Below are positions 1 through 5,310 of a stretch of 8,413 nucleotides of DNA, in pieces. This DNA comes from Oscillospiraceae bacterium (GTDB lineage: Bacteria; Bacillota; Clostridia; Oscillospirales; Ruminococcaceae). The notes under the pieces were generated by a model. The model searched no databases and was not told the DNA's origin. It was given only the letters and a program-made list of their open reading frames with translations. The position numbers and the translations under genes were made by a program. The number at the start of each line of letters is the position of its first letter. The stretch's first letter is position 1. Location of the stretch: positions 1 to 8,413 of the forward strand of contig JAGAEK010000101.1 of NCBI GenBank assembly GCA_017828835.1. Reading direction: 5' to 3'.

Positions 1-580
1 GAGGAACATCCGGACACAATTCGCGGGAACTCGGATCTTTGGGGAAAAAAGTAAGAATGGATTAATATCAGTACCTTTGGCACCGACGCAAAACAATGCG
101 CCGGTGCTTTGGCAGTAAACGATTTTACATACAAAATTGAGAGACAGTTTCAGAGAAGCGGCAAAAAAATACGGGCTCGAGATCGTTGAGGAGATCGATA
201 CGATCGATATCGCGGAACAAGCCGAAAAGATGGCGAAAAAAGCGTTTTCGAAATATAACGACATCGACGGTATATATATAAGTTCTGCAAACTCTATAAA
301 AATACTTGAAACAGTCAAAAAACTCAGGCTTGGAGGTAAGATCAAAATAATAACCTCCGACGTTTTCGATGAGTTGAAACCGTATCTGGATGAAGAGATA
401 GTCACGGCTACGATCTATCAGGATCCTTACCATCAGGCTAAGAGAAATCTGGAAAAGCTCTATAATTATATCGCTTACGGAGAACAAGTCAGCAAAATAA
501 TTTTTACCGATCCGGTTTTGGTAATGAGATCGAATTGGAATCTGCTCTACGGAAGCAACAGAACGGTTAATAAATTGTGA
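1..580 (+). pseudogene. LacI/GalR-family transcriptional regulator, broken C-terminal fragment
   Basis: This is the effector (sugar)-binding half of a LacI/GalR-type repressor; the DNA-binding helix-turn-helix would lie upstream and is absent. From about 137 to the TGA at 578-580 one frame reads a typical periplasmic-binding-protein-like fold end: RDSFREAAKKYGLEIVEE, then DGIYISSANS, KIKIITSDV, EEIVTATIYQDPYHQA, and a closing region with FTDPVLV and NWNLL. Upstream, the matching protein continues in a different frame (about 55-136, INISTFGTDAKQCAGALA), preceded by a TAA at 52-54 and more regulator-like residues in that same frame. Roughly 20 residues normally found between the GALA and RDSFREA segments are missing. 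The TTG at 137 has no Shine-Dalgarno sequence, so the 3' part is not a separate gene. Either the gene is decayed, or the contig end carries indel errors. The family call is fairly safe for the 3' part; the pseudogene call is less so. Confidence 0.6.
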
Positions 581-598
581 TATAGACGGACAATATAA

Positions 599-627
599 AA
601 GCTCCCTGCCTTAAAGGCGGGGAGCTT
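599..627. terminator. bidirectional intrinsic terminator hairpin between convergent units
   Basis: A 12-bp stem (AAGCTCCCTGCC pairing with GGCGGGGAGCTT, one G-U pair) encloses a 5-nt TTAAA loop. On the plus strand it is followed by TTAGTTTT after the end of the LacI-like gene. On the minus strand it is followed by TTATATT, 23 nt past the deacetylase stop. It lies between converging genes, so it probably ends both transcripts. The T-runs are only moderate. Confidence 0.8.
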
Positions 628-650
628 AGTTTTACGGGTATAATTTCGGA

Positions 651-1352
651 TCAGGGAAGGAGCTTAAAGTTAGGCATATATCCGTGAATTCTGAAAGCGC
701 TGAAAGTTTCAGCGTATTCGCATCCGCATTGCAGTCCGCGGAATGCGTTCATTTTTTCAATGTCGGCGGTAAGTCCGGAACCGAAAACTTCCATCCATGC
801 GCTCTGGCTTTTGTGCATAGAGAGGGCTTTTTTCTTTATCTCGAATACGTCGGAAATATCGACGTAAACTTCAGGCAGATAGTTCACACCCATGCCGTGC
901 TCCCAAAAGAAAAGGGAAGGAGTTTTTTCGCAGGGAGGAAGAGTTGCCTGTTGGAGTTTTCCGGGAAGAGAAAGCATCATAGCGCTTACCATTTTTGAAA
1001 TCGCAGCGTGATCGGGGCTGGGATCCGTGGGAGCGTGGGTGAAGATAACGTCCGGTTGAGCCCAGCGGATAGCGTCGAGAACGTCCGTACGGGCCTGATT
1101 GCAGTCGAAAAGACGTTCGTCGTCATAGCGAAGGAATCTGAGCTCCGCATCATAGAATTTTGCGGCCTCTTTCATCTCTGCTTCGCGTGTTGCGGCAATT
1201 TCTTCGCGAGTTGGGATTTCGTTTGATCCGGTATTACCGCTCGTGGCGAGAGCAATAAAGATCTTATGTCCCTGTTGTTTATATTTCAATAACGTTCCGG
1301 CAACTGAATATTCAATGTCGTCAGGATGCGCACCGAAAGCAAGTATATTCAT
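651..1352 (-). CDS. PIG-L/LmbE family deacetylase
   Basis: This is a 233-residue protein of the PIG-L (LmbE, GlcNAc-PI/MshB/BshB) family. These are zinc-dependent enzymes that remove an N-acetyl group from an amino sugar or its glycoside. The N-terminal signature AHPDD is at residues 8-12; by comparison with MshB, H9 and D12 would bind zinc and D11 would be the general base. The third zinc ligand is probably H115 in the PSPDH segment. The REAEM helix (56-60) and the F-T-H-A-P-T-D stretch (104-110) also fit the family. The length is normal, and there is no signal peptide or membrane segment, so it should be cytoplasmic. The ATG is preceded by AGAAGGA about 8 nt upstream. It is the last gene of the leftward cluster, 91 nt after the isomerase-like gene, and is followed by the 599-627 terminator. 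The substrate is unknown; the neighbouring aminotransferase and sugar enzymes favour an N-acetyl amino sugar. Confidence 0.9.
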   Translation of the reverse strand: MNILAFGAHPDDIEYSVAGTLLKYKQQGHKIFIALATSGNTGSNEIPTREEIAATREAEMKEAAKFYDAELRFLRYDDERLFDCNQARTDVLDAIRWAQPDVIFTHAPTDPSPDHAAISKMVSAMMLSLPGKLQQATLPPCEKTPSLFFWEHGMGVNYLPEVYVDISDVFEIKKKALSMHKSQSAWMEVFGSGLTADIEKMNAFRGLQCGCEYAETFSAFRIHGYMPNFKLLP

Positions 1353-1395
1353 AATAAAGTCCTTCTTTCAAAAAATGATCGTAGTGAATTATACT

Positions 1396-1423
1396 CAAGG
1401 GCAGACCGATAAGTCTGCCCTTG
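1396..1423 (-). other. perfect intergenic stem-loop after the isomerase-like gene
   Basis: CAAGGGCAGAC and GTCTGCCCTTG form a perfect 11-bp stem around a 6-nt loop. It begins 20 nt after the isomerase-like stop codon. The minus strand continues AGTATAATTCAC, so there is no U-tract and a full intrinsic terminator is unlikely. It may act as a partial terminator, an mRNA 3'-end stabiliser or a processing site. A TATAAT directly beyond it (minus strand, 1393-1388) could be the -10 of an extra promoter for the deacetylase, but the matching -35 (AGACTT, 17-nt spacer) is weak. Confidence 0.75.
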
Positions 1424-1443
1424 CGAAAGATACTGTGATTTAA

Positions 1444-2475
1444 TTAGCAGCCCATGAGAAGTTCCATAACGTACATTTCAAGAGCTTCATAGTTGCGCTC
1501 AGCTACGCACTTAGCTTGGAAAGCACGGTCAAATTTTGCGACTTTCTCTTCAAGCATGCAAGCGATCTTGAGGGAGTTCTGCAGGTGACGATATTGATCT
1601 TCGGGTTTCTGAGTACGCATTGCTTTAACGTCAAGACCGACCATTTCGCCGTGTGCGCCGTAGTTATTATCGCAGAGAACTTTGATCTGGTTGAAAGCGC
1701 CGCGGAGAGATTCAACACCGAAGCTCTTGTCTTGGTCGTAACGGCAGCCGTTCTGATCGTTGAGGTGAACGGAACCGAGTTTTCCGAATTTAAGAGCAAA
1801 AGCCATTTCGTTTGCGGGATCAAGTCCGGCGAGGATGGCGTGTGCAGACTCGAGAACAGCGCCTACACGGTTAGGATCTTTCGAAGCAGCGGATACAGCC
1901 ATAACGTGACCGATTGTTCCGCAGTAGCTGCGATCGATGGGCTCGTTGGGTTTGGATTCGATGAGTACTTTGATCTTGCTGTCGTAAGCAAGCATATCGT
2001 TGATAGAATCGATGAGTTGTCCGATCTTCTGAACGGGATCCTTGGATTCTGCGCAAAGAGTACCTTCGCGAGCGAGCCAAAGAACGATATTTTTTGCGCC
2101 CAGAGCATTGGCTATATCGATAGAGCGATAAGCTCTCCACATAGCGAATTCATAGTCTTCTTTGCTGTTGGAAGTGAAACCGCCGTCTGTTGTGTGGGGA
2201 TCCATCCAAAGACGAGGAGCTACGAATTCAGCTACCAAGCCGTATTTGTCAAGAGTTGCCTTAACGTCTTTTGCATAATCGATGATTTGTTTCTCGGTCA
2301 TATTGTTCATATCGGGAACAGCATCATCATCATGGAACTGGACACCGGAAAGTCCGATCTCTTTGAATTTTGCAAACTTGCTTTCGATATCAACTGTCGG
2401 ACGAACGCCGGGGCCGAAAGCCTCAACACCCTCGTTTACGTTCCAAGGACCTGCGGTAAATTTAAATCTGCTCAT
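1444..2475 (-). CDS. xylose-isomerase-like TIM-barrel sugar isomerase
   Basis: This 343-residue protein resembles class I (Actinobacteria-type) D-xylose isomerases, metal-dependent enzymes that interconvert aldoses and ketoses. Equivalents of the Streptomyces active site are visible: HDDD at 48-51 (H54/D57), W133 in VLWLAREG (W137), E173 and K175 in IESKPNEP (E181/K183), E209 and H212 in ESAH (E217/H220), D247 and D249 in RYDQD (D255/D257), and D282 in LDVK (D287). The metal ligand equivalent to D245 is replaced by H237 in HLNDQNG. The protein is also about 40 residues shorter than the roughly 385-residue enzymes, mostly through a reduced C-terminal tail. It may therefore act on another sugar, so no xylA symbol is given. 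The ATG has GGAGGT 6 nt upstream. It follows the oxidoreductase by 47 nt with no hairpin between them, which suggests close co-transcription. Confidence 0.85.
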   Translation of the reverse strand: MSRFKFTAGPWNVNEGVEAFGPGVRPTVDIESKFAKFKEIGLSGVQFHDDDAVPDMNNMTEKQIIDYAKDVKATLDKYGLVAEFVAPRLWMDPHTTDGGFTSNSKEDYEFAMWRAYRSIDIANALGAKNIVLWLAREGTLCAESKDPVQKIGQLIDSINDMLAYDSKIKVLIESKPNEPIDRSYCGTIGHVMAVSAASKDPNRVGAVLESAHAILAGLDPANEMAFALKFGKLGSVHLNDQNGCRYDQDKSFGVESLRGAFNQIKVLCDNNYGAHGEMVGLDVKAMRTQKPEDQYRHLQNSLKIACMLEEKVAKFDRAFQAKCVAERNYEALEMYVMELLMGC

Positions 2476-2522
2476 TGTAATACCTCCATCTAATTTTTTA
2501 TTTTAATTTTTTAAAGCGTAAA

Positions 2523-3677
2523 TTATTTAATGGCTACCCAAGATTTTGTCTTGCTGCTCTCAACGATGGCTTCGGTGAGTTTCATTATATAATGTCCCTC
2601 TTCAAAGGTTGCAAAATCAGGAGTATCGACACCGATTTTTTTACCGTCTCCGATGAACTTATAGAATGCATAGATGTTATTGCGGAAAGCGTCGTTCCAG
2701 CCCTCGGGATGTCCGCCTGCCAAATAAGTGTACTTGCGGGCTTCGGGAGTCATATGATTGGGGTTGCGTTTTACGAGATAGTTCGGACCGTCTCTCCAGC
2801 CCATCCACATCTCGTCGGCACGCTCCTGCTCCCATTTCATGGATCCTTTTGAACCGTTGATCTCAACGACAAGTCCGCAACCGTGTCCGGCGCTTACTTC
2901 GGATACACAGAACACACCGTGTACTCCGTTATCCATTTCAAAGAGTATTGCGCCCCAGTCTTCGGTCTTGACGGGTTTTTCCTCGTATTCTGTATTTGTG
3001 TTGAGAGAGAAGGTTTCGACCTGACCCTTCGGCTTTTTACGAACGGGGATCGTGATAACGAGATCAGCGCAAACCTTTGTGATTTTTGCACCGAGGATCG
3101 TTTGAACGGTATCCATCCAGTGTGACCCGATATCGGCTACACAACGGGAAGGTCCGCAGATCTCAGGTTCGATACGCCAGTTGTAGTCTGTGTCATAAAG
3201 CAGGAAGTCCTGCAAATAAGTACCGTGCGCAAGAGTTGCTTTTCCGATATCGCCGTTGATGTATTTTTGTTTCATCTCGCGAACGAGAGGATTCATGCGG
3301 TAGTTAAAGCTTACGCCTGCGACAGTGTCAGGATACTGTTTGAGCAATTCGAGCATCTTTTCAGATTCGGAACTGAAGCGGGCGAGGGGCTTTTCAGAGA
3401 AAATATGCTTGCCTGACTTGATGATTTTTTCATTTATCTCAAGGTGAAGGAAGTTAGGAGTGCAGTTGTGTACTACTTCTACTTCGGGGTCGGCAAGTAA
3501 TTCTTCGATCGAACCGTAGCATCTGGGAATGTTATATTCATCGGCTTTTTTCTTTGCAAGGTCGAAGTTTGCATCGGCAACAGCTACGAGTTCGGCAAAA
3601 CCTATACGGCGAATGGCTTCAATGTGGCTTACACCGATGAAACCCATACCGATTATACCGGCTTTTATTTTTCTCAT
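2523..3677 (-). CDS. Gfo/Idh/MocA family NAD(P)-dependent oxidoreductase
   Basis: This 384-residue enzyme belongs to the glucose-fructose oxidoreductase / inositol dehydrogenase / MocA family. Members oxidise or reduce a hydroxyl or keto group on sugars, cyclitols or their derivatives using NAD(P)(H). The N-terminal Rossmann fold starts with GIIGMGFIG (7-15), followed by TPNFLH (73-78) and the EKPL motif (95-98), where K96 is the expected catalytic lysine. The C-terminal alpha/beta domain carries DIGSHWMDT (182-190); D182 and H186 fit the usual catalytic Asp/His. The late segment AGGHPEGWNDAF is typical of a sugar-related subgroup. There is no export signal. The start ATG has AAAGGAG 11 nt upstream, slightly far. 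It lies 85 nt downstream of the aminotransferase gene, beyond a stem-loop, and just ahead of the isomerase-like gene. The substrate cannot be deduced from sequence alone. Confidence 0.92.
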   Translation of the reverse strand: MRKIKAGIIGMGFIGVSHIEAIRRIGFAELVAVADANFDLAKKKADEYNIPRCYGSIEELLADPEVEVVHNCTPNFLHLEINEKIIKSGKHIFSEKPLARFSSESEKMLELLKQYPDTVAGVSFNYRMNPLVREMKQKYINGDIGKATLAHGTYLQDFLLYDTDYNWRIEPEICGPSRCVADIGSHWMDTVQTILGAKITKVCADLVITIPVRKKPKGQVETFSLNTNTEYEEKPVKTEDWGAILFEMDNGVHGVFCVSEVSAGHGCGLVVEINGSKGSMKWEQERADEMWMGWRDGPNYLVKRNPNHMTPEARKYTYLAGGHPEGWNDAFRNNIYAFYKFIGDGKKIGVDTPDFATFEEGHYIMKLTEAIVESSKTKSWVAIK

Positions 3678-3715
3678 GTTTTGGTATGCTCCTTTCGGTG
3701 ATATAAATTTTGATT

Positions 3716-3745
3716 AGGGAGGTTCCTCAAAGAAGGAGCCTCCCT
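3716..3745 (-). other. intergenic stem-loop after the aminotransferase gene
   Basis: GGGAGGTTCCT and AGGAGCCTCCC pair over 11 bp (one G-U pair) plus an outer A-T pair, with a 6-nt loop. It starts 17 nt beyond the aminotransferase stop. On the minus strand it is followed by TAATCAAAATTTATAT, which has no continuous U-tract. It may lower read-through into the oxidoreductase gene or stabilise the upstream transcript. A complete terminator is possible but not well supported. Confidence 0.7.
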
Positions 3746-3762
3746 TAAGAAAACCATGTTAA

Positions 3763-4998
3763 TTACAGAACTTCTTTAAGTACCGCAACAAGGTTGGCTG
3801 CAACAGACTTGATTTCGGCTTCGGTGGAATTGATGTTGATACCGAAAGCGGAACCGAGTCCTGCGTCTACAACACCTACGCTGATGTTCATAGCACGGTC
3901 AAGGATATCATCAGTCTTAGGAAGCATATGTTTGTAATATTTAACGGGTTTGTTGTATTTTGTGCAATCATAAGGACAAGAGCAATTTCCGGCAGCGGTC
4001 TTTTGATCAAGGATCTGCTCCATGTTGTTATATACGTGCCAACCGGAATGAGAAATGGTCTTGGAACCGATCTTCTCACCGAGCTTATCGGCGATTTCCT
4101 TGGAAGGAAGGAGGATAGTGAGAAGAGTTGCACACTCGTGCGGGTCGTTGATGACTCTGAATCCGAGTCCTTCGACCTTCATGAGTTCTTTTTTGAGCAT
4201 AGCTTTCTTTGCGCGGAGAGTGTCGAGGATCATCGGGAGTTTACGGAGCTGAGCGAGAGATACCGCACCGGTAAGCTCGTTCATTCTCATGTTCATTCCG
4301 ACAAAGCTTCTGTTACCGACTTCAACGCCCATTCTGGAAGGCTTGTGGCCTTGATCATGGAAACCGAAAGCTCTCTCATAAAGATCGTAATCGTTTGTTA
4401 CGACAGCACCGCCGTCTCCTGCGGTAATGGTCTTGAATACGTTGAGCGAGTAAGCGCCGATATCACCGATGGTACCGACTTTCTTGCCCTTATATTCAGC
4501 GCCGACAGCCTGGCAGCAATCCTCGATAACTTTGAGGTTGTGTTTTTTGGCGATAGCCATAATTCTGTCCATATCGCAAGGGTTACCGAGCATATGTACG
4601 GGAACGATAGCTTTTGTTTTGTCTGTGATCTTTCTTTCGATATCGTCGGGATCAATAGTCAAAGATTCGTTGATCTCAGCGAGTACGGGAATAGCGTTGG
4701 AAAGAATGATCGTTGATATGGAAGCGATAAACGTGTAACCGGGAACGATTACTTCATCGCCGGCACCGATTCCGAGAGCTGCGAGGCAGCACAAAAGCGA
4801 TCCGGTACCGCTGCTTGTAGCTACGCAATATTTTGCGCCCATGTGAGCGGCAAACTCTTTTTCAAAAGTAGCTACCTTGTGTTTGAATTTGGGGTCATCC
4901 TCTTTTCCGTATCTGAAAAGGAATCCGGAATCAAGAACGTCCATAACTTCTTTTCTTTCTTCTTCTCCGAAGACGTAAGAACCAGGTCCTCCTGCCAT
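3763..4998 (-). CDS. DegT/DnrJ/EryC1/StrS family PLP-dependent aminotransferase
   Basis: This 411-residue protein belongs to the sugar aminotransferase (DegT/DnrJ/EryC1/StrS) family, which moves an amino group, usually from glutamate or glutamine, onto a keto-sugar or keto-cyclitol using pyridoxal phosphate. Visible features are the SSGTGSLL phosphate-binding region (62-69), VPGYTFIAS (85-93), IEDCCQAVGA (158-167) with D160 expected to contact the PLP ring nitrogen, and NVFKTITAGDGG (186-197) with K189 as the Schiff-base lysine. Having Lys rather than His there argues for an aminotransferase and not a ColD-type dehydratase. A cysteine group, C339-x-C341-x3-C345, lies in the C-terminal domain. 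The start has AGGAGG 8 nt upstream. It is the first gene of the leftward cluster, directly below the divergent control region. It could make an amino sugar or, in reverse, deaminate one. Isoleucine codons are mostly ATC. Confidence 0.92.
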   Translation of the reverse strand: MAGGPGSYVFGEEERKEVMDVLDSGFLFRYGKEDDPKFKHKVATFEKEFAAHMGAKYCVATSSGTGSLLCCLAALGIGAGDEVIVPGYTFIASISTIILSNAIPVLAEINESLTIDPDDIERKITDKTKAIVPVHMLGNPCDMDRIMAIAKKHNLKVIEDCCQAVGAEYKGKKVGTIGDIGAYSLNVFKTITAGDGGAVVTNDYDLYERAFGFHDQGHKPSRMGVEVGNRSFVGMNMRMNELTGAVSLAQLRKLPMILDTLRAKKAMLKKELMKVEGLGFRVINDPHECATLLTILLPSKEIADKLGEKIGSKTISHSGWHVYNNMEQILDQKTAAGNCSCPYDCTKYNKPVKYYKHMLPKTDDILDRAMNISVGVVDAGLGSAFGININSTEAEIKSVAANLVAVLKEVL

Positions 4999-5044
4999 AA
5001 TAAAAACCTCCTAAAAATATATTGTATATTGTTTTTACTAATTC

Positions 5045-5073
5045 AGTATACAAAAAACAATACGAAAAATAAA
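5045..5073 (-). promoter_or_regulatory. candidate leftward promoter of the aminotransferase operon
   Basis: On the minus strand TTTATT (5073-5068) lies 17 nt before TATACT (5050-5045). The -10 is good and the -35 poor, so an activator may be needed. A transcript would start near 5038 and have a leader of about 40 nt. An inverted repeat TTGTATA (5022-5028) / TATACAA (5047-5053) overlaps the -10, but in such A+T-rich DNA it could be chance. Confidence 0.45.
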
Positions 5074-5079
5074 TAGGCA

Positions 5080-5095
5080 ATGCCAACGAAAACGA
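5080..5095. promoter_or_regulatory. cre-like / LacI-family operator candidate
   Basis: ATGCCAACGAAAACGA matches 12 of the 13 defined positions of the Bacillota catabolite-response element WTGNNARCGNWWWCAW; only the A near the 3' end differs (G). It sits just upstream of the leftward -35 and about 150 bp upstream of the rightward promoter. CcpA or another LacI-family regulator could bind here. Placement upstream of a promoter is compatible with activation as well as repression. Confidence 0.45.
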
Positions 5096-5112
5096 TTAAA
5101 ATTTTTTGGGGA

Positions 5113-5140
5113 TACTGCACAAATTATGAATTATGCAGTA
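5113..5140. promoter_or_regulatory. hyphenated palindrome TACTGCA-N14-TGCAGTA, possible operator
   Basis: Two perfect 7-bp inverted arms (5113-5119 and 5134-5140) flank 14 nt that themselves contain an AATT-ATG-AATT inverted repeat with nearly the same centre. It lies between the two divergent promoters, where a dimeric regulator controlling both directions could bind. No known consensus is recognised. A cruciform or hairpin is less likely to matter because neither flank is transcribed from the predicted starts. Confidence 0.4.
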
Positions 5141-5245
5141 AATCATATAAAATTATAATCGATTCCTCTATAAATATAACAAATTATAATTATTTTTTCA
5201 ATAGCAAAATGAAATATTTTTACAAAAATTGCGTTAAAAAATACA

Positions 5246-5274
5246 TTTACAATTCACGGTTTAAAATATATAAT
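5246..5274 (+). promoter_or_regulatory. sigma-A-type promoter of the GH32-like gene
   Basis: TTTACA (5246-5251) and a perfect TATAAT (5269-5274) are separated by the ideal 17 nt. Transcription would begin near 5281, about 30 nt before the GTG start, leaving a short leader that contains the ribosome binding site. Confidence 0.75.
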
Positions 5275-5295
5275 CATAGCAAGAAAACCTATAAA

Positions 5296-5302
5296 AAGGA
5301 GG
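5296..5302 (+). promoter_or_regulatory. ribosome binding site that fixes the GH32-like start
   Basis: AAGGAGG lies 8 nt before the GTG at 5311. No comparable site precedes the in-frame ATG at 5080, so the shorter protein is the likely one. Confidence 0.85.
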
Positions 5303-5310
5303 AAGCAGTC

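Larger units (their letters stand above)
4999..5310. promoter_or_regulatory. A+T-rich divergent control region between the aminotransferase and glycosidase genes
   Basis: This 312-nt stretch separates the leftward operon from the rightward glycosidase. It contains the leftward AGGAGG (5007-5012), a leftward promoter candidate, a cre-like site, a 7-bp hyphenated dyad, a strong rightward promoter and the rightward AAGGAGG. An open frame runs through 5080-5310 upstream of the glycosidase start, but it encodes a Lys/Tyr/Asn/Ile-rich string typical of chance translation of A+T-rich DNA, and it contains the promoter. I regard it as non-coding. Confidence 0.85.

Noticed and set aside
137..580. Stand-alone 147-residue gene starting at TTG 137
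   Set aside because: No Shine-Dalgarno sequence precedes it, and the protein begins in the middle of a LacI-family effector domain whose earlier part is visible in another frame upstream.
1516..2493. 325-residue open frame on the plus strand opposite the isomerase-like gene
   Set aside because: It is antisense to a gene with clear family motifs, has no recognisable domain, and is explained by codon bias of the real gene.
3928..4716. 262-residue open frame on the plus strand opposite the aminotransferase
   Set aside because: It lies wholly within the aminotransferase gene, shows no family motif and no ribosome binding site that I could see.
5080..5310. 77-residue N-terminal extension of the GH32-like protein from the ATG at 5080
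   Set aside because: There is no ribosome binding site at 5080, the translation is Lys/Tyr/Asn/Ile-rich with no domain, and a TTTACA-17-TATAAT promoter plus AAGGAGG lie inside it immediately before the GTG at 5311.
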